From assembly GCA_903877135.1 (NCBI GenBank), contig CAIRCN010000006.1, forward strand, positions 186,001 through 250,000: a stretch of 64,000 nt of DNA. Direction: 5' to 3'. The notes under the pieces are model-generated. The model worked only from the letters and a program-made list of their open reading frames with translations, was not told the DNA's origin and ran no database searches. Shown here piece by piece: positions 9,150-18,059 of the stretch (its first letter is position 1; each line of letters begins with the position of its first letter). This DNA is from an uncultured Opitutia bacterium. Lineage in GTDB: Bacteria > Verrucomicrobiota > Verrucomicrobiia > Opitutales > Opitutaceae. The translations under genes and the position numbers were made by a program.

Positions 9150-10217
9150 TCAGCGCTGCGCGATCAGGCTTCCATACCGCCACGCCTCGTCATACATCGC
9201 GATGATGTTTTCCACGGGCGTGACCACTTGGATGTTGTGGCACGGCGCCAGAATGTAGCCGCGGCCGTCGCTCGCGAGTCTGTCGATGCAGTGCCGGACC
9301 TCCGCGCGCACTTCCTCCGGGGTGCCGAACGGCAAGATACTCTGGTTCTCGATGCCTCCGTGAAAACTGATGCGCTGGCCGAATTCCGCCTTCAGCTCGC
9401 TCATATCCATTTCGGGGCAGTTCCACTGGATCGGGTTGAGCATGTCGATGCCCATGTCCACCAGCAGCGGCAAAAACGGCCGGCAATCGCCGTCGTCGTG
9501 GTGCATGACCTTCACGCCGAATTCGTGGCAGAGGTCGATGAAGCGCTTGTGCTGTGGCGCGTAGAACTCGCGATACATAGCCATGCTGATCAGCGGGCCG
9601 CTCTGACTGCCGAGGTCGTCGGTGACCTGCGCCACGTCGATCAGCCCCTCGCACACCTCGAACATCCGGCGGTGGTGCGCGTAGAAAAAATCGCAGATGC
9701 GCCGGACGATCTCGTGGCTGAGTTCCGGCTCCAGCAGCAAATCCTCCAGCGACAGTTCGAGGCCGCGGAGCAGGTTGTGATAGTAAAACGGCGCCATGTA
9801 GCCGCATTGCACCACGCGCTTCTGCCGGGCGACCTCGGCCGCCGCCTTCAGCGTGGAATAGTCGAACCAGTCCGCTTGCGGCCAGGCATAGGCATCGAGA
9901 TCGGCGATCGTCTTCGCCGCGGCGAGCGGATAGAAAACCTGCTCGGCGTAGGCTCCGCCGCCGTGTGGCACGAGTTTGTGGCGCATGCCCCAGAAATTCG
10001 CCGACTCGCCCTCCGGCATGGTTGGCACCGTCGGGCCGACATAGTTGGGGCTGATGTAGGTCATCCCGTCGATGTGCAGCGCGGCCATGACATCCTCGCT
10101 CGAGCCGAACTGCTGGCGGAGCTTGGCCCAGACCTCCTCTGTCGCCCAGATGTCGGTGGGAATGCGGTCAACTGGCTGGCGGTTGATCGCGGCTAGCATG
10201 CGTTCGCGGGAGTTCAT
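9150..10217 (-). CDS. Uroporphyrinogen decarboxylase-like (URO-D/MtaA fold) protein, paralogue A
   Basis: A 355-residue TIM-barrel protein of the wider URO-D superfamily, which includes heme-pathway decarboxylases and cobalamin-linked methyltransferases. MNSRERMLAAINRQPVDRIP is the standard opening of the non-heme branch and matches MTSRERVLQAIAHQPTDRTP of the paralogue at 48377. FHGGIENQ and LPFGTPEEVRAEV are family landmarks. At the metal site it reads HHDDGDC, where MtaA-type enzymes have H-x-C-G. The start was placed at 10217 by alignment with the paralogue; ATGs at 10223 and 10238 are alternatives. It is unlikely to be hemE, given the paralogy and context. The substrate is unknown. Confidence 0.8.
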   Translation of the reverse strand: MNSRERMLAAINRQPVDRIPTDIWATEEVWAKLRQQFGSSEDVMAALHIDGMTYISPNYVGPTVPTMPEGESANFWGMRHKLVPHGGGAYAEQVFYPLAAAKTIADLDAYAWPQADWFDYSTLKAAAEVARQKRVVQCGYMAPFYYHNLLRGLELSLEDLLLEPELSHEIVRRICDFFYAHHRRMFEVCEGLIDVAQVTDDLGSQSGPLISMAMYREFYAPQHKRFIDLCHEFGVKVMHHDDGDCRPFLPLLVDMGIDMLNPIQWNCPEMDMSELKAEFGQRISFHGGIENQSILPFGTPEEVRAEVRHCIDRLASDGRGYILAPCHNIQVVTPVENIIAMYDEAWRYGSLIAQR

Positions 10218-10304
10218 TGTCATGGGGCGGAGGGCCATAGCGCCACAGCCCTAACTTCGGACGGGGAAGAAGCAACCACTACTCTGCCCACAAGTTCTGA
10301 AAAC

Positions 10305-13300
10305 TCATCGTGGGTTCATCACCGTCACGCCCATCAGCCCCACGACGACTTCGGCGGAGAGCGTTTCGAGGGTGACGCTTTCCAGCACGGCGCCGCGCCG
10401 GAGCCGCCAGCCGAGCAGCATCGCGCGGCAGTTTTCTCCGAGTTGCACCGTCTGCGGCCACGGCTTCGGCACGCAAAACGCATCCATCGGTGCTGTGTAG
10501 TCGAAGCGGCTTTCCTGCCCGGGCGCGGAGACGATCGGCCGGATCGGGCTCAGGTTCCAGTAATTGAACGGCGGCACGAGTTCGAGCGTCTCGTCAGCGC
10601 CGCGCGCATAACGCATCCGCAGCACGGCGTTGGCGATGTGTCCCTGCATGGGATTCGTCGAGCCGCACACAAGGAACCACACCGCGTCGCCCGCGTGGCT
10701 CACAGGCACCGTCACGCGGTCGGGCCAGTTGTCCCAGTGCGAGGTGAACGCGACGTTGCGGGCCTCGCCGGGCCAGACGAACGGCACGCCCTGCGGCGTG
10801 CGCAGCCGGCCACCCGCCGGACCGTCGAGCAACGCCGGCACGCCGTCGAGTTTGATGACCGGCGGATAACTGTTCCAGTAGAGAAACGTCCATGGCGTAT
10901 ACCCGTCGGTGCCGATGCGCGCTGAAACAGTCGCCGGTCGCGGCGACAGATATTGCTGCGAATAGATCGTGCGGATGTCGCCGTTCAGTGCCGACGCGAG
11001 CTCGACGCACTGCCACTTCGCCCGTGCCGGCGCAAGATCGAGGCGCTTGGTCGCCGCGGCTTTCACCAGTGCGCGATTGGTGACTTGCACGTGAAAACGC
11101 CGGAGCTGCGGCAGCGCGCCAAATTTGACGCGCGCGATCACCGTGTGCACGCCTGCATTTGCCGCGAGCCGGCCCGCCACCGCGCCGTGGCGAACCACCG
11201 CGCCGCTCAGAACGCGCTGCGAATCGGAAAACGCGCCGATCGGCCCCGAGTCGGACCGCAGCACGATCTTGCCGCCGGCGTTGCCGGCAACGTTGACGGG
11301 CGCGAAGAACGTGGCCGCCCCCTCGGTCGTGACCTCGATCACGGTCCGCTGCGTCACCGGCAGCTGCACGCGCACGAAGGTCCGGCCGAAGCCGGCCTGC
11401 GCCGTCCAGCGCACGGGCCGGCCGTTGGCCGTTACGCTGGCAATGCCGCCCGCGCAGACGGGCAGGCGGACTTCCAGCTGCGCGGGCGCGGTGAGTTCCA
11501 CCTCGAGCGCCGTCACTTCGCCGCGGCGGGTGAAGTTCAAATGCACGTCGGGCGTTCGCAGCCGCGCCCGGTCCCAGTCGGCCGGGAACTGTGGCGTCAC
11601 GCACACGCCGCCGCCCGGCCGGTCCGGGGCGTAGCCGAACAACCCCTCGACCAGCGTCCGCGCGAACATGTGGGTGCTGTCGCCAAAATCTGTGCCGCCC
11701 GCCGGCGCGCCAAAATCCCCCGGCACGAGGTGATCGAACGCCGTGTGCAGGAAGGTGCCGCGGAAAACGTCCCACCCGTCCTCCGCCAGCCCGGTCTGAA
11801 AATAGGCGAGCGCGAGGTGGTGGTTATCGCCCGGCCAGCGTTCGCGCACCGACCAGATGCCCGGCACGAAATTCGACGTCCACACCTGCCGGCCGCCGCA
11901 GGGCATACGGTCGTTTTGCAGGCACCGCTCCGCGTAGAGCAGCGATTCCGCCGCCTGCGCCGTGTCCACCAGCCCCGCGTCGATCGGCAGGAAAATGCTG
12001 TAGAGCCACGCGTCCTCGTGGAGACGCTGCCGGCCCTCCTGCTCGCGGTAGAGGCCGGCGTGGCCCTTGGCGGTGATCCAGAGTTTCCGGCGAAACGCCG
12101 CGCGGATGCGCGCGACCTGCCTCGCGTGCCGCTTTACCGCGGCCTTGTCTCCCGCCCGACGCGCCAGCTCGCGCGCCGCAACGTGGGCGCGATAGGCGTA
12201 GGCGGTTTCCTCGGTCGCGCCGCCGCCGGCAAACCACACCGAGTCCGTCGGCCAGACGTTGATGAAGCTCTCGTAGAGTCCGTCGCCGTCGGGATCGAAA
12301 CACTCGCGGAGCCACTCGAGGTGCAACTCCAGCGCGGGCCGCAGCAACGCCTTGAGCTCCGCGTGGCCGGTCCACCGCCAGGCATGGATCAACTGGTCGA
12401 AGAACTGCGACTGCATGTTATAGATCCCCTGGTCCTCAAGGATGCGGCCGCGGCCAAAGAAGCGGGAGTGTTTCGCCGGCGAAGTGAGGAGCAGCTTGGG
12501 GTCCGCCTCCATCGAGCGGTTTTTCGACGAGGTGACCTGATGGCCAGTGTAGAACTTCGCCTGCGCCTTCACGCGATCGTGCCAACCGAGCGCCGTGCCT
12601 CCGAACAACGTGCGCCAGCCCGGATAGCGGACGTTCCAAAGCATCGAGCCATGGCGAAACACCGGCGGATACCACGCGCCGTCGAGCGCCGCCGACAGCA
12701 CCGAAGCCGCCGCGTCGAGTCGCGGCTCGGGTGTCTCGACGACGATGCGCGCGGCTAGGGTGGCAGAGCGTGCGAGCCCCGCCGCGAAGATTTCAGCCGG
12801 CGCGCGGCGCGCCTCCGCGCCAGCGCTCTCACGCTCCGTCCGCGCCAAGGCCCAGTGCACCAACGGCTGCGCCGCGAGATCCACAACGCCGGCGATCAGC
12901 GGCTGGGTGCCCGCGATTGACGCGAGCAGCGCGGCCGGAGTTTTCAGCGCCGAGGCGTCGCGCACCAGCGGCGCCTCACCGGCGTCGCAAAACCCGCGCG
13001 CCACCTGCGGCGCCTCGTCCGCCGGCGCCACCGTGAAACCACCGGCCACGGCCTGCACCGCGTTGCCGGCGCAGAGCGCGGGGTCAAACCACGACGCGAT
13101 CCACGGCGGCGTGCGATGCGGATCGAGTTCCCAGTTGAGGGGTTTTTCCGGCCACACATGCGCGCCGCCGAAGGCCCACACGAGCAGATCACCGGCACGC
13201 GCCCCCGCGACCGCAAGTCGCATGGCGAAACCCACGTCGTGCTCCGGCGCCGTGATCTCGGCGGTCACGGTGAGCCCGGCCAGCGCGCGATCGCGGGCCA

Positions 13301-13586
13301 CCCAGCGGACGTGTGCCGGACGATACTCCATCGTCAGGTCGCCGAAGGCGTGGAGCCACCGCGCCGTCCGGCCGCGCACCACGCCGAAGAACAGCGTGCC
13401 GTGAAGTGTCTCGCCGCTGCCGAACCGCACCGCCGGCCGGTCGCCCGCCAGTGCAAACACGTCCGTGTGGGCGAGGTAGAGCGGACGGTTGAAAAACCGA
13501 CCCTGATTGTGACCCACGACGGCGCCGTCGCGCGCTGTGTAGCAGCTAGGTTTTTCGGCGCGACAGGGAGAGGGGTGTTTGGGCAT
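10305..13586 (-). CDS. Large six-hairpin glycosidase-like protein (DUF4450-type)
   Basis: A 1093-residue protein. The N-terminal beta-rich region opening with VGHNQGRFFNRPLYLAHTDVF resembles DUF4450 proteins. A central alpha/alpha-barrel region (about residues 300-700) contains MEADPKLL, EDQGIYNMQSQFFDQL, FDPDGDGLYESFINVWPTDS and GDNHHLALAYFQTG, the style of six-hairpin glycoside hydrolases. A C-terminal beta-rich part follows. Acidic residues in FDPDGDGLYE and TEETAYAYRAHVAA are candidates for catalysis. No signal peptide is visible, which is unusual for a polymer-degrading enzyme and suggests a cytosolic oligosaccharide substrate or non-classical export. Neighbours are sugar-acting enzymes. 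Family assignment is moderate and the substrate is unknown. Confidence 0.65.
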   Translation of the reverse strand: MPKHPSPCRAEKPSCYTARDGAVVGHNQGRFFNRPLYLAHTDVFALAGDRPAVRFGSGETLHGTLFFGVVRGRTARWLHAFGDLTMEYRPAHVRWVARDRALAGLTVTAEITAPEHDVGFAMRLAVAGARAGDLLVWAFGGAHVWPEKPLNWELDPHRTPPWIASWFDPALCAGNAVQAVAGGFTVAPADEAPQVARGFCDAGEAPLVRDASALKTPAALLASIAGTQPLIAGVVDLAAQPLVHWALARTERESAGAEARRAPAEIFAAGLARSATLAARIVVETPEPRLDAAASVLSAALDGAWYPPVFRHGSMLWNVRYPGWRTLFGGTALGWHDRVKAQAKFYTGHQVTSSKNRSMEADPKLLLTSPAKHSRFFGRGRILEDQGIYNMQSQFFDQLIHAWRWTGHAELKALLRPALELHLEWLRECFDPDGDGLYESFINVWPTDSVWFAGGGATEETAYAYRAHVAARELARRAGDKAAVKRHARQVARIRAAFRRKLWITAKGHAGLYREQEGRQRLHEDAWLYSIFLPIDAGLVDTAQAAESLLYAERCLQNDRMPCGGRQVWTSNFVPGIWSVRERWPGDNHHLALAYFQTGLAEDGWDVFRGTFLHTAFDHLVPGDFGAPAGGTDFGDSTHMFARTLVEGLFGYAPDRPGGGVCVTPQFPADWDRARLRTPDVHLNFTRRGEVTALEVELTAPAQLEVRLPVCAGGIASVTANGRPVRWTAQAGFGRTFVRVQLPVTQRTVIEVTTEGAATFFAPVNVAGNAGGKIVLRSDSGPIGAFSDSQRVLSGAVVRHGAVAGRLAANAGVHTVIARVKFGALPQLRRFHVQVTNRALVKAAATKRLDLAPARAKWQCVELASALNGDIRTIYSQQYLSPRPATVSARIGTDGYTPWTFLYWNSYPPVIKLDGVPALLDGPAGGRLRTPQGVPFVWPGEARNVAFTSHWDNWPDRVTVPVSHAGDAVWFLVCGSTNPMQGHIANAVLRMRYARGADETLELVPPFNYWNLSPIRPIVSAPGQESRFDYTAPMDAFCVPKPWPQTVQLGENCRAMLLGWRLRRGAVLESVTLETLSAEVVVGLMGVTVMNPR

Positions 13587-13634
13587 GATGGATTGGACGG
13601 AGAATCACCTCCGGGGGCAATGGGAGTCGCAACT

Positions 13635-13651
13635 CCAAGATTCGGTCTTGG
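13635..13651 (-). terminator. Hairpin after nucleoside phosphorylase gene
   Basis: The arms CCAAGA and TCTTGG surround 5 bases just beyond the stop at 13658 on the minus strand. A second short arm pair (GGAGT/ACTCC) lies at 13623-13636. There is no T-run, so this is a weak terminator candidate. Confidence 0.35.
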
Positions 13652-13657
13652 ATCGCC

Positions 13658-14428
13658 TTAAAGGGCGAGGCACGCCTCCACGGCGAGCCAGAAAAGTTTG
13701 TCCGAAAACTCCACGTGCTCGTGGGTGTTCCAATCGCGCGTGTCCCATTCGTCGCCGCTCACGTCGTCGGCCGTGGCCAGCAGTTGGCCGAAGGCGACGC
13801 CGCGGAACTGCGCCACCGCGAGGAACGCCGCGCACTCCATCTCCACAGTAAGACAGCCCTCGGCCTTCCGTCGGGAAATCCGCTTCGGGGTTTCGCGATA
13901 GAAAGCATCCGTCGTCCACGTCTTGCCGACCCGGTGTGCGACGCCGCGGCTGCGCAGGGTCGCCTCGATGATCTGCACCACTCTGGGATCGGCGGAAACC
14001 TCCCGGGACGGCTTGAGGTAGTGATAGGAAGTGCCTTCGTCGCGAACCGCCGCAGAGGGCACGACGACGGTGCCGGAGGCGAGGGAGCGATCGAGCACGC
14101 CGGCCGAACCGCAGGCGATGAACTTGCGGCAACCGAAGGCGATTAGTTCCTCCATGACACCCGCTGCGAGCGGCGCGGAAATTCCCGGATTCACCACTGT
14201 CAGGGGTATGTCGCCGTGCATCATCGTGTAAACCGGGATCGGCCCCATCGCGGTTTTGATGTCCGCGATCTGGGTCGACCGCGAGGCCGCGGCCAGGCGC
14301 TGGATGACCCGGAAGTAGATCGGGAGCACGCAGCGCTCCGGAATGGCGATGGGCTTGATCACCCGCGCCGGCTCGATGATCGCCTCTCTCGCGCCATCGA
14401 ACTCCAGGATGGGAAACTCGGCGTTCAC
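13658..14428 (-). CDS. Nucleoside phosphorylase (PNP/UDP family)
   Basis: A 256-residue protein of the PNP_UDP_1 family, which splits nucleosides with phosphate into base and ribose-1-phosphate. CGSAGVLDRSLASGTVVVPS is the glycine-rich phosphate region, VEMECAAFLAVAQFRG is the typical purine/uridine phosphorylase segment with the ribose-binding Met-Glu, and ATADDVSGDEWD follows as in uridine phosphorylase-like enzymes. The GTG at 14428 is preferred because the ATG at 14590 would overlap the upstream methyltransferase by over 100 bases and adds an unlike leader. Base specificity is not clear from sequence. Confidence 0.8.
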   Translation of the reverse strand: MNAEFPILEFDGAREAIIEPARVIKPIAIPERCVLPIYFRVIQRLAAASRSTQIADIKTAMGPIPVYTMMHGDIPLTVVNPGISAPLAAGVMEELIAFGCRKFIACGSAGVLDRSLASGTVVVPSAAVRDEGTSYHYLKPSREVSADPRVVQIIEATLRSRGVAHRVGKTWTTDAFYRETPKRISRRKAEGCLTVEMECAAFLAVAQFRGVAFGQLLATADDVSGDEWDTRDWNTHEHVEFSDKLFWLAVEACLAL

Positions 14429-14481
14429 GGGGTTGGGTGAGGCGCAGCCATCGAGGCCCGCGGATTCGGTCGCTGGCCGGC

Positions 14482-15150
14482 TCAGGGCTTCACGCCCCAG
14501 GCATCGACCCAAAGATGGCGGGTGCGGGTCTTCACCTCGGCAAAGCCGGCCCGCTGGAGATAGGTTTCGAGCTCCTGCGGGGTCGAGCACTTCGCGATGT
14601 GCGTGGGCCGCTGTTCCGGGGTGAAGGCGCGCCGGTGGGTTTCGAACAGCTCCCAGCCCGGGTCGGTCAGCAGATTGATGTTGTCACACCAAAAACGCCC
14701 GCCGCTCCGCAGCACGCGAAACGCCTCGCGCACGTAGTTGTAACGGTCCCACTCGTCCAAGTGCATGAAGACGACGGTGGAATAAACCAGATCCATCGAG
14801 GCATGCGCGATCGGCTGGAGGTCGTGGCCGGAGATCTCGACCGTGCGGGCCGTGGGGAAGACCGCGAGCCGGTCGGCCGCGTGCTTCAGCATCTGGCTGG
14901 AACAGTCGCAGCCGGTCCAACTGCGCACGAGGGGACTCAGGATCAGGCCGACCCGGCCGACGCCACAGCCGATTTCCAGCACGTCGTCCTCGGCGCGGAG
15001 GCCGGCGGTGGCCTGGAGGTAGCGCAGCGTGTCGTTCGCGGTCGCATCGACGGCGGCCTCGTCGGTGCTGCCGCCGACGTAGAGGAAGGCGTCGGGGCGC
15101 GTTTGCGCCAAAGCGTTCCAGGTTCCCTTGTAGTCAGATCGGTTGCCCAT
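14482..15150 (-). CDS. SAM-dependent class I methyltransferase
   Basis: A 222-residue protein with motif I VLEIGCGVGRVG, an acidic strand-2 end (WTGCDCS), and VYSTVVFMHLDEWDRYNYVREAFRVLRSGGRF, typical of Methyltransf_11/25 small-molecule methyltransferases. The ATG at 15150 (MGNRSDYKGTWNAL) was chosen; 15186 adds 12 unlike residues. The C-terminal half carries a cap that may bind the acceptor. It lies between the PfkB kinase and a nucleoside phosphorylase with gaps of about 55 bases, so co-transcription is possible. The acceptor is unknown. Confidence 0.75.
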   Translation of the reverse strand: MGNRSDYKGTWNALAQTRPDAFLYVGGSTDEAAVDATANDTLRYLQATAGLRAEDDVLEIGCGVGRVGLILSPLVRSWTGCDCSSQMLKHAADRLAVFPTARTVEISGHDLQPIAHASMDLVYSTVVFMHLDEWDRYNYVREAFRVLRSGGRFWCDNINLLTDPGWELFETHRRAFTPEQRPTHIAKCSTPQELETYLQRAGFAEVKTRTRHLWVDAWGVKP

Positions 15151-15208
15151 CGGGGGGAGCCCAAGAGCGAAACGCCCCGCGGTCAATCATAGTGACAAGG
15201 AAAGCGCG

Positions 15209-16210
15209 TCAGCGCGGCGCGTCTTGGAATCCCCACTGTGCGCCGAGGGCGAGGCAGTCGGCGACGGGGGCGACGGCGTCGGAGGTCGTGGGTTGGCGCA
15301 GCGAGGCGGCGGCGGCGCAGACGCCGAGTTCGAGGGCGCGCGGCATCGGCCAGCCTTCGTGCAGGCCGAGCAACACGCCGGCGGCGAAGGCGTCGCCCGC
15401 GCCGGCGGTGCCGGCGATGGCGGCAGCGGGCACGCGCACACCGGGTTGCCACACGAGTTCGCCTGCGGCGGAGCAGGCGCAGGCGCCCTCGGGAAAATGG
15501 ATGACGGCCCAGGCGCGGACGCCTTGCGTGATGAGCGCGCGGGCGGCCTGCTCGATGGCGCGGCGGTCGAGCGCGGCGCCGCGGCCGAGCATGAGGTCGG
15601 TGAGCTTCTCTGCCTCGAAGTCGTTGGCGAAAATATAGTCGAGGTGCGGGAGCACGGGCAGAACGACGGTGCGGAAGCGGTCGCTGGGCTCGCTCACAAG
15701 GTCGAGCGAGGTTTGCAGGCCGGCGGCGCGGGCGGCGGCAAAGAGGCGCGGGGCGACACCGGGCGCGTCGAGCCGGTCGAGGAGAAGGAGGTAGCCGAGG
15801 TGGAAGATCCGCGCGTTGGTGGCGGCGAAATCGAAGTGCTCGGGGCCGAGCCGGGCGTTGGCGCCGCGCTGGTGGAAATAGGTGCGGTGCGTCGTGCCCT
15901 GCACGCTCATCACGTCGGTGTAGGAAGTGGGCGCGTCGCGGGTGAGGCGGAGCTGCGCGGTGTCGATGCCGGTGGCGCGGCAGTCGTCGAGGATGCGGCG
16001 GCCGTCGGCGTCGTCGCCCACGAGGCCGAGGGCGGCGAGCGGGAAGGGCGCGCCGAGGCGGGCGAGGTCCTTAAGGATGTTGTAGGGCGAGCCGCCGTTG
16101 CCCCAGGACTGCGAGCTGATGTTGGCGAGCGTGTCCTGCGCGGGCCAAGCATCGATGAGCTTGACGTGATCGACGATCCAGTTGCCGGCGGCGATGAGGC
16201 CAGTGTGCAT
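15209..16210 (-). CDS. PfkB-family carbohydrate kinase
   Basis: A 333-residue ribokinase-like sugar kinase. The N-terminal segment SSQSWGNGGSPYNILKDLARLG is the Gly-Gly substrate-binding region, and AGTAGAGDAFAAGVLLGL carries the catalytic Asp273 and anion hole. The start at 16210 lies 8 bases after the stop of the lyxose-isomerase-like gene, so the two are almost certainly one operon. A logical role is phosphorylation of the ketose the isomerase makes (xylulose or fructose type), giving a sugar phosphate for central metabolism. That coupling is inference from position. Confidence 0.85.
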   Translation of the reverse strand: MHTGLIAAGNWIVDHVKLIDAWPAQDTLANISSQSWGNGGSPYNILKDLARLGAPFPLAALGLVGDDADGRRILDDCRATGIDTAQLRLTRDAPTSYTDVMSVQGTTHRTYFHQRGANARLGPEHFDFAATNARIFHLGYLLLLDRLDAPGVAPRLFAAARAAGLQTSLDLVSEPSDRFRTVVLPVLPHLDYIFANDFEAEKLTDLMLGRGAALDRRAIEQAARALITQGVRAWAVIHFPEGACACSAAGELVWQPGVRVPAAAIAGTAGAGDAFAAGVLLGLHEGWPMPRALELGVCAAAASLRQPTTSDAVAPVADCLALGAQWGFQDAPR

Positions 16211-16218
16211 GGGTGGGG

Positions 16219-16794
16219 TCACTTTTCCGAGACGAGTTTTACGAGTGCGGGCTCGTCCTCGACGAGCTCGGGGAAACGGCCGATGTCGGGGTTGAGGAAA
16301 AAGTTGTCGTGCAGGTCGTCGTTGGCGGTGGAGACCTCGCCGATGACGCACTCGTCGCTTGAGGGGAAAAACTCGTGCCACACGCCCGGGACGAGCGTCA
16401 CGCGCTCGCCGGCGGCGAGGACGAGCGGCGTGCCCGGGCGGAGTTCGCGGGGCTCGCCGTTGACCGGCACGTGGAAGTGCGCGGGCTGGGCGGCCGAGGG
16501 GTCCGGGCGGTTGGGCCAGAGCCGCAGGGTGAGCTCGCCGGTGCGGCAGATGATGTCCTCTTTTTTCTTTGCGTGCGTGTGGCAGGGCGTGGTCTGGCCG
16601 CGGTGTGCGAACATGAGTTTCTCGCAGTATTCGGGCTCGGTCGCGAGGTTGATCACCATGAGTCCGTAGCGGGGGAAATCGCCGAGGCCGAAGTCGGTGA
16701 TGTCCCAGCGCGGTTTTGGCGGCTGCACCCAGTGGTGGCGGGCGAAACAAGCGGAAGCGGCGCAGTAGGCGAGGTTGATTTCGGAGCGTTTCAT
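16219..16794 (-). CDS. D-lyxose isomerase-like cupin sugar isomerase
   Basis: A 191-residue cupin-fold protein resembling the D-lyxose ketol-isomerase family (E. coli EcSI type), which interconverts lyxose/xylulose and mannose/fructose with a divalent metal. Metal ligands fit HTHAKKKE (His72, His74, Glu79) and PGVWHEF (His140). It is shorter than the E. coli enzyme (about 227 residues), mostly at the N terminus. MKRSEINLAY at 16794 matches the family start. It lies 7 bases after the mutarotase-like gene and 8 before the PfkB kinase. Together these could take a free aldose through anomer exchange, isomerisation and phosphorylation. Confidence 0.8.
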   Translation of the reverse strand: MKRSEINLAYCAASACFARHHWVQPPKPRWDITDFGLGDFPRYGLMVINLATEPEYCEKLMFAHRGQTTPCHTHAKKKEDIICRTGELTLRLWPNRPDPSAAQPAHFHVPVNGEPRELRPGTPLVLAAGERVTLVPGVWHEFFPSSDECVIGEVSTANDDLHDNFFLNPDIGRFPELVEDEPALVKLVSEK

Positions 16795-16801
16795 AGGGGC
16801 G

Positions 16802-17947
16802 TCAGAGGTTGAGAAAGGTGGTGTCCACGGCCGTTGGGGCGCGGCGGCCGCGGGTGTCGATGAAGGTGGCGCGGCCGGAAGCAAACTCCACCGTGCGCAC
16901 GGTGCCGAAGCCCGCGGGCAGGGCGGCGACGCCCATGATGTAGGGGATTGTGAGCGGGCGGTCCGCGCGCAGCCGGAGCACGGTGGGGATGCCGCGGCGC
17001 GAGAGCGAATTCGGCGCGGCGGAGGCGGCGAGGCCGAGGTGAAAAAACGCGGTCACGTCCTCGAGCCCGAGCACGCGGCGGTGGCGGCCGCTCCACGGGA
17101 CGTAGTGCCGGCCGCCGTGGGAGTGCCAGAGCACGGTCGAGGCGAGCAGGCGCGGGTTTTTCAGGGCGAACCACAGGTAACCCTGCTCGGGGAAACTCAC
17201 GGCCGTCCACGCGGGGCCGTCGCCCGGTTTCGCGCAGACCATGACGAGATCTTCATAGCCTTCGCGGTTCGGGTAGCGTGTGAGGTCGGTCGTGCCGCCG
17301 TTGGCGAGCGGCACGCGGCGCAGGTCGGAAAAACGCGCGCCGATTTTCAGCGCCGAGTAGCCGCCTTGCGCGGCCGACTCGAACGCCTCCGGCACGACCT
17401 GCCCGTGGCGCCACGGGCTGATCGTAATCCGGCCCGCGCCGGGTTTTTCGGGAAACGCGAGCGTGGCGTGGTGCCCGGGGCACATCGGGCCGGCAAGGCC
17501 GTGGAGCTCGTGGCGGACATAGACGTTGGTCTCGCCGTCGTGCAGTTCGAGCCGTTTCACGACGCGGCCCGGGCGAACCTTGGTTTCCAACACGGCGGCG
17601 AGTTCCGTGCGGCCGTCCTGCTCGGTCTGGCTGACGAGTTGCCAGGGCGAGCCGGCGGTTTCGCCGTGGGGTGGGTGTTGCTCGCCGCGCCACGGGGTGG
17701 CGTTGCCGCCGAAGGGCGCGCAGAAGAAATCGCCGCGCAGCGGGCGCAGCACCGGGGGCGCGTCGGCGGGCAGCGTTTCACCGTGCCACGGCGCGATGGC
17801 GTAGGGCTGCACGGGGCCGGCCGCGGTTTGAAACGTCACCGGCCCGAGGTGGCCGCCGGTGCAGGTCACGAGCGCCTCGACGCGATTGCTGGCGAGCCGC
17901 CACGACGGCTGGTGGAAAACGACGGCGGGCTCGGGGCGCGGCTTCAT
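16802..17947 (-). CDS. Mutarotase-like carbohydrate protein
   Basis: A 381-residue beta-rich protein, start at 17947 (MKPRPEPAVVFHQPSW). Segments such as GGHLGPVTFQ, PLRGDFFCAPFGGN, RHELHGLAGPMCPGHHATLAFPE and SHGGRHYVPWSGRHRRVLGLEDVTAFF suggest a galactose-mutarotase-like fold with conserved His and Asp in a sugar pocket. There is no signal peptide. It is the first gene of the tight operon with the isomerase and kinase. An aldose 1-epimerase or a hexuronate/amino-sugar epimerase role is plausible, but no exact family was recognised. The start fits because the upstream region is shared with a divergent gene. Confidence 0.5.
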   Translation of the reverse strand: MKPRPEPAVVFHQPSWRLASNRVEALVTCTGGHLGPVTFQTAAGPVQPYAIAPWHGETLPADAPPVLRPLRGDFFCAPFGGNATPWRGEQHPPHGETAGSPWQLVSQTEQDGRTELAAVLETKVRPGRVVKRLELHDGETNVYVRHELHGLAGPMCPGHHATLAFPEKPGAGRITISPWRHGQVVPEAFESAAQGGYSALKIGARFSDLRRVPLANGGTTDLTRYPNREGYEDLVMVCAKPGDGPAWTAVSFPEQGYLWFALKNPRLLASTVLWHSHGGRHYVPWSGRHRRVLGLEDVTAFFHLGLAASAAPNSLSRRGIPTVLRLRADRPLTIPYIMGVAALPAGFGTVRTVEFASGRATFIDTRGRRAPTAVDTTFLNL

Positions 17948-18059
17948 GGCGCCGGAATGTGACAACTTGCCGGCGGTTAGGCGAGTCTGACGGAGACCTC
18001 CGTGCAAGGAGGGGTTGCGTTGGCGGGCGGGCCGCCTAGGGTGGCGGTCGCGCCTTGCC

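Noticed and set aside
9150-10217. hemE (heme pathway decarboxylase)
   Set aside because: The opening motif and metal site fit the URO-D-like branch outside heme synthesis, a paralogue is present, and no heme gene is nearby.
10953-12758. 600-codon open frame on the plus strand
   Set aside because: Antisense shadow of the DUF4450-like gene; no domain and Arg/His-rich composition.
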